Below, in pieces: positions 17,163 to 24,462 of a stretch of 40,729 nt of DNA (position 1 is its first letter; each line of letters opens with the position of its first letter). A model generated the notes under the pieces. That model saw only the letters and a program-made list of their open reading frames with translations. It made no database searches and was not told the origin of the DNA. Made by a program: the position numbers and the translations under genes. The stretch is from assembly GCA_029001845.1 (NCBI GenBank), contig JAREWP010000052.1, forward strand, positions 1 to 40,729, given 5' to 3'. This DNA comes from Candidatus Magnetocorallium paracelense. GTDB taxonomy: Bacteria; Nitrospirota; Thermodesulfovibrionia; Thermodesulfovibrionales; Magnetobacteriaceae.

Positions 17163-17561
17163 ATGAGTAGAAAAATCATTGTACAGGAATCATATAAAAA
17201 CAAAGAGTATATAATCAAAGAAGGAAGTTTTGGAGAGGTCACCTATGTGATACTCTCCGGTAAAGTAGAGATATCAAGGATTGTCAATAATAAAGACGTA
17301 GTTCTTGCTTTGCTCGAGAAAGGGGATATTTTCGGGGAAATGAGCTTTATCGACCAGAATCCGCGAAGCGCTTCCGCCAAAGCAGTGGGGAATGTCAAGG
17401 TCGGAGTCATTGACAAAGATTTTCTCGATAATGAAATCAATAAAACGTCCCAGGAATTTCGTACAATAATAAAGGCCATTACCGAAAGGTTAAGAACAAC
17501 TTCATTCGAACTCGTCAAGCTGAAAGGCGAATATATAAAGTTAAAGGAGTCCGGCGGATAA
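17163..17561 (+). CDS. Single-domain cyclic nucleotide-binding protein
   Basis: 132 residues, essentially one cNMP-binding domain without a DNA-binding domain. The jelly-roll pattern is clear: YIIKEGSFGEVTYVILSGKV, then LALLEKGDIFGEMSFIDQNP (the phosphate-binding FGEMS stretch) and RSASAKAVGNVKVGVID. The Arg of PRSASA is at the position that contacts the cyclic phosphate. The C-terminal helix (EFRTIIKAITERLRTTSFEL) matches the CRP dimerisation helix and ends there. It could be a cAMP- or cGMP-responsive adaptor, or a ligand-free fold used for protein interaction. It is monocistronic, with a repeat element directly upstream. Confidence 0.85.
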   Translation: MSRKIIVQESYKNKEYIIKEGSFGEVTYVILSGKVEISRIVNNKDVVLALLEKGDIFGEMSFIDQNPRSASAKAVGNVKVGVIDKDFLDNEINKTSQEFRTIIKAITERLRTTSFELVKLKGEYIKLKESGG

Positions 17562-17650
17562 CCTTTCAGGAGACGGAAGTCAAAAGATAGAAAATCAGAC
17601 CAAATCTGACTTCTGAGAGAAAGTCAATTCTTTTTTTATTCTAACCCACC

Positions 17651-19144
17651 CTATACCCCGCCTCTTAAAACTTCCGGGTTTGTATGGGGTATGAACATGG
17701 CCGAGGGGAATTCACGCATAAAGTCGTTGTCTTCGTTCATCTCTTTATAGGTGATAATTCCGATTATTAATTCGATTTCTTGAAGTTTCGTTTTATCTTT
17801 AAGGAGCAATTCGGCCCCCAGGAGGGAAGTGTTTGTGATAAATCGGAACCTTTCGTCAGGAAGATCGGGCAGCATTCCCAGAGTCCTTGCATCTTCCATC
17901 TTAATACCGTTGCCCAGAGCGCCTGAGATGTAAAATCTTTCGATTTCGTGAAACTTTACTCCAACAGCCCCGGAAAGTACATAAAAAGCAGTAAACATAC
18001 CGGCCTTTGATCTGAGAAAATTCAGCACCTCTCTTTCACGAACAATCAATCTCTTTCCTGCTTCAGTAAAGAACTCAAAGTACTTTTCATTCTCTCCTGC
18101 CAGGACACCTGTCTTATTTGTGTCAAGCCTCCCGTTCTTATCAATTATCCCGCTTCTGAACATCTCGGCGATCAGGCTCACCATGCCTGATGCGCAAAAT
18201 CCCGTTGGCCCGGTATGCCCGATGGTCTTTAAAATTACTTCAAAAGATTCACTCTCTATCTTCACCTCACAAACAGATCCTTCCGTTGCCTTTTCCCCAA
18301 TATCCGCAATTCCTTCCTCAAGCGCCGGGCCGGCGGCTCCGGAACCTGCGATAATCCATTCCTCTGTACCTATAACCATCTCTGCATTTGTACCTACATC
18401 GATAAGAACGGCAGGTACTTTCATTGTATGTATGCCTGTGGCAAGGATTCCCGATATTATATCTCCGCCTACATATGTTCCGGCATTGGGGAACAAATAG
18501 ATAACGCCATTTGGATTAATTTCTATTCCCAAGTCAACAGGATTTTGAAATCCAGGATTATGAGTTACTGGTACGTAAGGTTCCACAGGTAAAAAGTCTA
18601 CAGGGAAGCCCATTAAAAGATGAGTCATTACTGTGTTGCAGGAGATTGTCATTGCAGCGATGTCTCCCCTTTGACACTCTGACTCGCTACAGAGGATTTG
18701 TATCAGCTCATTTATCGATGCAATGAGACATAAATTAAGCTCTTCCACGCCATTAAGCATGGCAAAGTGCATCCTTGTTAAGAGGTCCGGTCCAAACTCT
18801 CTTTGAGGATTAACGATCCCGCACTGAGACACCATTACACCGGATTCCAAATCCAACAATCTTCCTATAATGTTTGTAGTGCCAATATCGAGAGCGATTC
18901 CGGTTATCCTTTCAGGAAGAAAAGAAACGATTCTGTATGAGCTTTCGGTTTTGCAAATCGCCAGAGTCAGAGAATAATCGTTTTCTCTGAGTACTTGAGG
19001 CAGGCTTTTTATTAGGGGAAGAGGAATTTCAAGGTTTTTATAATTCAGTGAGGAAAAGAGGCGCTCTTTATCCGCTGTTTTGTCCAGGGAAGAGGGTGGT
19101 GAAAGGCTTACAGAGTCTCTCCGGACCAGTGGTTTCATTGGCAT
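17651..19144 (-). CDS. ASKHA-domain reductive activator of corrinoid proteins, lacking the ferredoxin domain (RACo-like)
   Basis: 497 residues. Linker motif SLSPPSSLDKTADKERL at residues 12-28 and LPQVLRENDYSLTLAI near 48 match the segment that follows the [2Fe-2S] domain in RACo proteins. From residue 82 comes the ATPase domain: IALDIGTTNIIGRLLDLESG, NPQREFGPDLLTRM, and the glycine-rich ILIDVGTNAEMVIG and AGSGAAGPALEEG segments of the RACo C-terminal domain. RACo uses ATP to reduce inactive Co(II) corrinoid proteins of methyltransferase systems such as the Wood-Ljungdahl pathway. The expected N-terminal ferredoxin of about 90 residues is absent, so electrons must come from a separate protein. 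No methyltransferase gene lies nearby. Confidence 0.85.
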   Translation of the reverse strand: MPMKPLVRRDSVSLSPPSSLDKTADKERLFSSLNYKNLEIPLPLIKSLPQVLRENDYSLTLAICKTESSYRIVSFLPERITGIALDIGTTNIIGRLLDLESGVMVSQCGIVNPQREFGPDLLTRMHFAMLNGVEELNLCLIASINELIQILCSESECQRGDIAAMTISCNTVMTHLLMGFPVDFLPVEPYVPVTHNPGFQNPVDLGIEINPNGVIYLFPNAGTYVGGDIISGILATGIHTMKVPAVLIDVGTNAEMVIGTEEWIIAGSGAAGPALEEGIADIGEKATEGSVCEVKIESESFEVILKTIGHTGPTGFCASGMVSLIAEMFRSGIIDKNGRLDTNKTGVLAGENEKYFEFFTEAGKRLIVREREVLNFLRSKAGMFTAFYVLSGAVGVKFHEIERFYISGALGNGIKMEDARTLGMLPDLPDERFRFITNTSLLGAELLLKDKTKLQEIELIIGIITYKEMNEDNDFMREFPSAMFIPHTNPEVLRGGV

Positions 19145-19175
19145 TGTAGTTTTAACTTCAAAAAAGCGTAGCAGC

Positions 19176-19289
19176 TTAAAGACTCAGGTTACATACCCAA
19201 ATCAAGTGCTTATGGTTAGACCATATAAAAGTAGATGCTTCCTTCAATACTTCTATGAGGTCTTCTTTCGATAATGGTTTGTCAGACAT
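19176..19289 (-). CDS. Small hypothetical protein or truncated gene
   Basis: 37 codons, beginning MSDKPLSKEDLIEVLKEAST and ending in a stop at 19176-19178, 31 bases before the RACo-like start on the same strand. The first 25 residues look like a genuine helical N-terminus. The tail (HKHLIWVCNLSL) does not, suggesting a longer gene cut short by deletion or frameshift. The ribosome site is weak (AAAAAAG). Nothing recognised. Confidence 0.3.
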   Translation of the reverse strand: MSDKPLSKEDLIEVLKEASTFIWSNHKHLIWVCNLSL

Positions 19290-19597
19290 CTTTTTTATTG
19301 TACATTAAGGTTTAAGAGATGTCAAGATATGCAATGCAGGGCGTTAGTAATTTCAATTTTTTAGTGGCTTTACAGCATTATTTATGTTGTAAAAATCACC
19401 TGACTACATGTAATCTAAACTATACGTTCGGAAATTGCCAAAGGGATCACAGGTGTAAAAAATCGCCTATCCCTCTTAGCAATCCCTATTTTCATCTTCT
19501 TATATTGATTTTTGATGAGGCAATTCTCAGGGTTTGTTCGTACGATAAAGCTTATGTTATCATAATCGATATTGTGGAGTAAAATTAATTAATACTT
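19290..19597. other. Spacer upstream of the radical SAM gene
   Basis: No credible gene; the 87-codon frame at 19319-19582 is Cys/His-rich in an irregular way and unlike its neighbours. A near-palindrome, TTTACAGCAT-TATTT-ATGTTGTAAA (19369-19393), could be a regulator operator or a small hairpin. Confidence 0.35.
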
Positions 19598-21109
19598 ATG
19601 TCACATGAGAAACCTTTGGATATTTTGTTTATAAATCCCCCCTACGAAAGATTAAAGGGATTTTCCCTGGGCAGTATTCCTAACGGATTGCTGGGGCTGG
19701 CCACTCATATAAGTAAATCCGGTTATCATGCAGTTGTATATGACGCCGATACGAATACAGAAGACGGATTGCTCACATACAACAACAAAAACAGAGCCGA
19801 AAGTCAGGGGCAATATGCAAAAAGAATCGATGACGATACATTTTATGTATGGCGGGAAATTAGTGAAACAATCTCAAGACTAAATCCTCGTTTTGTAGGA
19901 GTCTCGTTAATGACCCCGACATTGCACTCAGGATTAAAAATCGCCTCTATAGCCAAATCACTGGATAAGACCGTACTGATCGGAGGACCTCACGTCAATA
20001 TAGTAGGAGAGAAAATTATTGGTCTTTACAGGGATGTGGATTTTATTTTTTTCGGAGAGAGCGAATACACAATAATGTATTTTTTAAAAGCCTTTCCCCA
20101 TTACGAAAAATTAAAAACAATAAAGGGATTGGCCTTTAAAAGAAATGGTGATTTCACTTTCAATGGTTACGCTGAACGTATAAAAGACCTCGATCTCCTC
20201 CCTTTCCCTGACAGGGGCCTTCTGATTTACAGGGAAAGGTATGCTAAAAATACTTTGGCAACAATTATAGCCAGTCGGGGATGTCCTTTTAAATGCGATT
20301 TTTGCGCATCTGTCCCCATATGGGGCAGAAAAGCGGTTTTTCGTTCGCCTGAGCATATTGTCGCGGAAATAAAGGACTTACATGACAGATATCACATAAA
20401 GGAGTTTAAATTTTTTGACGATACCTTTACGATCGTAAAAAAGAATGTAATAGAGTTTTGCAGGCAGCTGACAGCGGCCTATGGCGAGAAATATTTTTCA
20501 TGGCTCTGCCTCAGCCATATAACCACCCTTAACGATGAGGTTATTTATTGGTTGAAAAAAGCAGGCTGCAGACAAATTCACCTTGGCGTAGAAACAGGAA
20601 GCGAAAAAGTTGTAAAACTTATCCATAAAGGGATAAAATTAAGCGATGTCGAAAAAGCCGTAAAACTCGTAAAAAAACACAACCTCTGGGTTCATACTTT
20701 TTTTATGATCGGCATACCCTATGAAACAGAGCAGGATATGGACGACACAATCGATTTTATAAAGAAAATAAAACCCGATTCCGTCAACTTATGCACCTTC
20801 ACGCCATATCCGGGAACGGAGTTATATTCATATTGCGTCGAAAAGGGATTACTGAAACATGACGACAATTATGAAATATTTAAGCATATAGGTCATCACA
20901 GTACGGAAAATTTCTTCCTTGAAAACGTTTCCAAAGAGACTTATCGAATTAAGCTGAAAGAAATCCTTGAAGTCACAACAGCCATGACCAACTCTGTGAC
21001 ATCGAGAAAATTAATATACCGGATAAACACCCTTACATTGGAAAAAGTTGTAAAAAAAATAGAATTTATTTTTAGAAAAATCAGGATCCGTTTTGACAGG
21101 GACCTGTGA
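19598..21109 (+). CDS. B12-binding-domain radical SAM protein
   Basis: 503 residues. A cobalamin-binding-like Rossmann domain (about 8-150: LDILFINPPYERLKG, FVGVSLMTPTLHSGL, KTVLIGGPHVNIVG, VDFIFFGESEYTI) precedes a radical SAM barrel with the cluster motif ASRGCPFKCDFC (CxxxCxxC, about residue 225-235). Further barrel motifs are FFDDTFTI, HLGVETGSEKVVKLIHKGI and LCTFTPYPGTELY. Members of this class methylate or rearrange unactivated carbons (lipids, hopanoids, chlorin precursors, natural products). The substrate cannot be deduced. Its stop codon overlaps the start of the TlpA-like selenoprotein gene, so the two are likely made together. Confidence 0.9.
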   Translation: MSHEKPLDILFINPPYERLKGFSLGSIPNGLLGLATHISKSGYHAVVYDADTNTEDGLLTYNNKNRAESQGQYAKRIDDDTFYVWREISETISRLNPRFVGVSLMTPTLHSGLKIASIAKSLDKTVLIGGPHVNIVGEKIIGLYRDVDFIFFGESEYTIMYFLKAFPHYEKLKTIKGLAFKRNGDFTFNGYAERIKDLDLLPFPDRGLLIYRERYAKNTLATIIASRGCPFKCDFCASVPIWGRKAVFRSPEHIVAEIKDLHDRYHIKEFKFFDDTFTIVKKNVIEFCRQLTAAYGEKYFSWLCLSHITTLNDEVIYWLKKAGCRQIHLGVETGSEKVVKLIHKGIKLSDVEKAVKLVKKHNLWVHTFFMIGIPYETEQDMDDTIDFIKKIKPDSVNLCTFTPYPGTELYSYCVEKGLLKHDDNYEIFKHIGHHSTENFFLENVSKETYRIKLKEILEVTTAMTNSVTSRKLIYRINTLTLEKVVKKIEFIFRKIRIRFDRDL

Positions 21110-21606
21110 GGAGAGTTATTTTGTCTAACATTATTAAATCAACGACTGTTTTTCTGTTTTTACTTCTGACCGTCATCAACTGTACTGCAGAGACAGGTCA
21201 CAAAGCTCCCGATTTCAAAGGAACCACTTTAGAAGGCAGGGAGATTACCTATGAATCTCAACTTAAAGGCAAGAAATCTGTTTACCTTATATTCTGGGCT
21301 TCGTGGTGACCATATTGCAGAGACGAACTTCCCCGTGTGGAGAAGCTGCATAGAAAATTTAAAAATAAAATTGAATTTATAGGTGTCAATGTCGCTATAA
21401 ACGAAAGCGTTAAAAAAGCGAAAAGATATGTGAAAAAACTGAACCTCACGTTCCCCAACATTTATGACCAAAACAACTCAGTTTTAACTTCATATAGAGT
21501 GGCAGGCACACCGGCCTTTTTTATATTAGATAAAGAAGGCGTAATCAGACATAAAGGCATATATGCCCCTGATAATATAGAAAACATTTTGAAAAGGCTG
21601 CCCTAA
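21106..21606 (+). CDS. TlpA-like thioredoxin, probable selenoprotein (TGA at 21307-21309 read as Sec)
   Basis: About 166 residues if the in-frame TGA is read through. Order: N-terminal signal/anchor (TTVFLFLLLTVINC), the GHKAPDFKGTTLEGREITYE AhpC/TlpA start, then the active site FWASW-TGA-PYCRDELPRVE, EFIGVNVAIN, and the cis-proline loop VAGTPAFFILDKEG. In relatives the TGA position is the first Cys of WCPYC, so selenocysteine gives a UxxC redox site. The frame stays open for 98 codons after the TGA with perfect thioredoxin-fold sequence, and a hairpin follows the TGA. It would act in the periplasm or on the outer face of the membrane. The start is either GTG 21106, overlapping the radical SAM stop, or TTG 21121, which has GAGGAG seven bases upstream and is perhaps preferred. 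Confidence 0.88.
21310..21350 (+). promoter_or_regulatory. Candidate bacterial SECIS element
   Basis: Directly after the TGA: lower stem TGCAG (21316-21320) with CTGCA (21346-21350), a seven-base left bulge, and upper stem CTTC (21328-21331) with GAAG (21342-21345) extended by CC/GG around one bulged A. The apical loop CGTGT (21334-21338) has G in its second position. The loop begins 24 nt after the TGA, inside the range described for bacterial SECIS elements. SelB would bind here to insert selenocysteine. Folding was done by eye. Confidence 0.6.
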
Positions 21607-21829
21607 CTCCGGAGCACCTGACCTCACGGAAAATAATCTGATACTGTTTCATCTAAAAACGAAACCATTACATTCAAAAGTTCCTGTTCTGTCATTAAAT
21701 CCTTGCCCTCACAGTTCTATCGGATTCAGCCTTCAGTCTATACACCTAAGTAGTTACCAAAAAAACAAGTATTGGAAGCCATTATAAAAGCCTGCAATTT
21801 TACAATTTTATAACGTAACATGATATAAT
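21607..21829. other. Spacer downstream of the selenoprotein gene
   Basis: No complete gene. On the minus strand a 23-residue frame (21624-21695, MTEQELLNVMVSFLDETVSD and stop) looks protein-like and may be a relic of a gene's 3' end; nothing else is recognisable. The other part of the 21607-22074 gap is repeat family B copy 4 and the P-type ATPase leader. Confidence 0.3.
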
Positions 21830-21977
21830 CCTAAAAAAGCACTCAGCTATCAGCTCTCTGTTTTTAACCTATTGCCTGACAAACGGCGCATCATTTTTTG
21901 GTGAACCTTGTTTTTACGTAATGCATTGATTTTTCTTTGCTGACTGCTGATGGCTGACAGCTAAATGCTGTTTTTAG
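21830..21977. repeat. Non-coding inverted-repeat element, family B, copy 4
   Basis: About 148 bp, starting CCTAAAAAAGCACTCAG and ending AAATGCTGTTTTTAG. Its interior matches copy 1 (1099-1257) in the same orientation, for example CAGCTATCAGCTCTCTG and CTTTGCTGACTGCTGAT. ATAAT is found directly outside both ends (21825-21829 and 21978-21982), again a 5-bp duplication. It stands upstream of the P-type ATPase gene. Confidence 0.68.
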
Positions 21978-22074
21978 ATAATTGAAGTTTATGTTCACTA
22001 AAGGTTTGGCATTGTACACCTCCGGTACTTTAAGAGCATTAATAAAGATTCCATAGTCCAGGATACAAATTTTC

Positions 22075-24066
22075 ATGTTTATAGAAGTGGGTATCATGTT
22101 CGCAGCCTATTTTGGCGTTAGAATCTATGAGAGATATAAGGACATCAAAGAACCGGGGAAAGAGACCCTCAATATAGAACCTTCCAAAGACATAGCTAAA
22201 GACAGCTTAGGTGACGACGATATAAATGGTTCCAATCACGAGCTTCAGCATTATCATAAAGCAGGTTTAGCCTCTATGGGAGTATCGTTTTTAAGAGAGT
22301 CGGTTTTCCCTGTTTTAGCGCCCTTTAGTCTCGGTTTATATATCTATACTGCCATGCCATATATGAAAAGAGTAGAAGACTCTTTAGCTAAGGACAGGAA
22401 AGTCAACGTAGATGTACTCTTTTTTCTTGCCGATGCTTTAACCCTTGGCGCAAGTCAGTATTTTACGGCGTCATTGGGGGTCTGGCTGATGAATGCCGGA
22501 AAAATGTCAGTGGAAATGGCTAAAGATCAATCGGGCAAATCGATTATTGATGTATTCGACCAACTGCCGCAAAAAGTATGGGTTTTAATGGATAATGTGG
22601 AAGTCGAGTTTCCCCTTAAAAATATTAAAATCAATGACATTGTCGTAGCGAATACAGGCGAAAAAATTCCTGTCGACGGGATCGTAACAGAAGGTATGGC
22701 CACTGTGGATCAACACACTCTGACCGGAGAATCGCAGCCTGCCGAAAAGACTGTCGGCGATCGAGTGTTTGCCGGTACAATCGTGTTTGCAGGACGGATA
22801 TGTATTAAGGTCGAAAAATCGGGTGAAGATACAACCTTCTCTAAAATCAGGCAAATTCTCACCAATTCTACCGATTTTAAAACAGGAGTGCAGTTAAAAG
22901 GAGAAAAGTGGGCCGACAACTCGACTCTCCCCATGCTGGGGGCGTCCTGCCTTATGTTGCCCTTTACAGGACCTGTAACGACCGCTGTCTTCATAAACAG
23001 CCATATTGGAAATCGTATCCGAGTGCTTGCACCAATGGTAACCCTTAACCACATTACCGCAGCCTCGGAAAAAGGTATTCTCATCAAAGATGGTCGGGCA
23101 ATCGAAAGTCTTTCAGAGATAGATACAATACTTTTCGATAAGACAGGGACATTAACAACGGAAGTTCCGAAAATTGGTGATATCAATCTCTATGACAACT
23201 ACAAGGAGGAGGAGATATTATGTTTCGCCGCAGTGGCGGAGCACAAATTCACGCACCCCATTGCTACTGCTATTCGCAAGAAATTCGAAGAGATTAATTT
23301 ACTTCTGCCTGATATGGATGACTTGCAATACAAAATCGGTTATGGTATTACAGTTATAATGAACGGTACGGTTCTCAGGGTAGGAAGCATGCGCTTTATG
23401 ATGGAAGAGAAAATTACAATCCCCTCTAAAGTGTCGGATATACAGAATAGGGCTCATCGTAAAGGAAACTCGCTGATCTATGTGGCTGTTAACGATAAAA
23501 TCAGTGGTTCCATCGAATTAAAACCACAAGTACGTACTGAGGTCAGGGAGATTATAAGCGGATTGAGATCCTATGGAATCGAACATATCGCCATTGTTTC
23601 CGGAGATCACAGGGGGCCTACGGAAAAACTGGCTAAAGAACTTGATATGGATGATTATTATTATGATATTTTGCCCGAAAAAAAGGCGGAAATAGTCGAA
23701 AAGTTACAGAAAGAGGGCAGGTCTGTCTGTTATATAGGTGATGGTATTAATGATGCGATCGCAATGAAAAAGGCGAACGTATCCATATCGTTGAGTGGCG
23801 CTGCGAGTATTGCCACAGACACGGCGGAGGTAGTGCTTATGGACGGGTCTCTGTCTCACCTGTACAATTTGTTCGATATCTCAAAAAGATTACATGGCAA
23901 GCTTAAAAAGTGTCTTGCCTATACCATTGCTCCCGGAGTCGCCAATTTTAGCGGCGCCTTTATTTTTCATTATAGTATTTTAACCTCGATGCTAGTGAAC
24001 GCCGGCTTCGGCATTGTTGCCATGAAGGATGCGATGTTACCTCCGAAAGAGATTACTCGTAAGTGA
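22075..24066 (+). CDS. P1B-like cation ATPase with non-canonical metal-transport helix
   Basis: 663 residues. The cytoplasmic machinery is intact: TGES (217-220, actuator), DKTGT with phosphorylated D355, the P1B-specific HP pair in EHKFTHP (394-395), VSGDH (508-511) and GDGINDA (554-560). There is no N-terminal metal-binding domain, only one hydrophobic segment followed by a charged stretch. The helix that normally carries CPC/SPC before the GILIKDG motif instead reads GNRIRVLAPMVTLNHITAA (312-330), without Cys. Membrane segments look fewer or shorter than usual. Transport of a heavy metal is therefore uncertain; it may move another cation or be a regulatory ATPase. There is no strong ribosome site at the ATG. 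It ends before a bidirectional hairpin. Confidence 0.8.
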   Translation: MFIEVGIMFAAYFGVRIYERYKDIKEPGKETLNIEPSKDIAKDSLGDDDINGSNHELQHYHKAGLASMGVSFLRESVFPVLAPFSLGLYIYTAMPYMKRVEDSLAKDRKVNVDVLFFLADALTLGASQYFTASLGVWLMNAGKMSVEMAKDQSGKSIIDVFDQLPQKVWVLMDNVEVEFPLKNIKINDIVVANTGEKIPVDGIVTEGMATVDQHTLTGESQPAEKTVGDRVFAGTIVFAGRICIKVEKSGEDTTFSKIRQILTNSTDFKTGVQLKGEKWADNSTLPMLGASCLMLPFTGPVTTAVFINSHIGNRIRVLAPMVTLNHITAASEKGILIKDGRAIESLSEIDTILFDKTGTLTTEVPKIGDINLYDNYKEEEILCFAAVAEHKFTHPIATAIRKKFEEINLLLPDMDDLQYKIGYGITVIMNGTVLRVGSMRFMMEEKITIPSKVSDIQNRAHRKGNSLIYVAVNDKISGSIELKPQVRTEVREIISGLRSYGIEHIAIVSGDHRGPTEKLAKELDMDDYYYDILPEKKAEIVEKLQKEGRSVCYIGDGINDAIAMKKANVSISLSGAASIATDTAEVVLMDGSLSHLYNLFDISKRLHGKLKKCLAYTIAPGVANFSGAFIFHYSILTSMLVNAGFGIVAMKDAMLPPKEITRK

Positions 24067-24094
24067 CCGGTGATAAAAGAATTTCAAAGAAATT

Positions 24095-24136
24095 CCTTTT
24101 ACTTCCTCTCCCTTTGAGGGGAGAGGGAGTAAAAGG
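24095..24136. terminator. Bidirectional terminator hairpin between P-type ATPase and HU genes
   Basis: Stem of 18 bp, CCTTTTACTTCCTCTCCC paired with GGGAGAGGGAGTAAAAGG (one G-U wobble), with a six-base TTTGAG loop. It lies between convergent genes. Similar CTCCCTTTGAGGGGAGAGGG hairpins are scattered through many genomes. There is no long T-tract. Confidence 0.6.
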
Positions 24137-24165
24137 AGTTACAAATATTTTTCAACAGACATAAA

Positions 24166-24450
24166 CTATTGCAACGAATCATTTACATATTCTCTAAATA
24201 CTTTGCCGGGGATAAATTTCACCGTTTTTGTGGCAGGAATATCAATGGATTCGCCTGTTTGCGGGTTGCGTCCTTTTCTTGCCTTTTTTGAATTAACCAT
24301 GAATGTGCCGAACCCGAATAATGTTACCTTTTTGTTACTGTTTACAGCATTCATTATACCCTCAAGCAGAGTTTTAACAGCCAATGATACTTCGTCTTTC
24401 GACAGATCGGTTTCCTTTATAAGGTGTCTGGTTAATTCCGATTTATTCAT
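24166..24450 (-). CDS. hup: HU/IHF-family DNA-binding protein
   Basis: 94 residues from the ATG at 24450, chosen because GAGGAG lies eight bases upstream; an ATG two codons earlier (24456) is too close to it. The bacterial histone-like fold is complete: MNKSELTRHLIKETDLSKDE, VTLFGFGTFMVNSKKARKGR (the GFGTF core) and the DNA-intercalating arm GRNPQTGESIDIPATKTVKF with its Pro. It bends and compacts DNA as a dimer. It sits six to twelve bases after the HD-GYP gene, with its ribosome site at that gene's end, so the two are co-transcribed. Confidence 0.95.
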   Translation of the reverse strand: MNKSELTRHLIKETDLSKDEVSLAVKTLLEGIMNAVNSNKKVTLFGFGTFMVNSKKARKGRNPQTGESIDIPATKTVKFIPGKVFREYVNDSLQ

Positions 24451-24462
24451 ACACATAACTCC

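Noticed and set aside
19319-19582. 87-codon plus-strand frame rich in Cys and His
   Set aside because: No ribosome site, no repeated Cys spacing of a metal-binding domain, and irregular composition; best seen as chance.
21307-21309. Simple nonsense mutation in the TlpA-like gene
   Set aside because: The stop is TGA at the exact redox Cys, the downstream frame is undamaged and a SECIS-like hairpin follows; selenocysteine explains all of this better.
21891-22097. 68-codon minus-strand frame beginning MIPTSINMKICILDYG upstream of the P-type ATPase
   Set aside because: It runs through repeat family B copy 4 for its second half and overlaps the ATPase start, so it is unlikely to be a gene.
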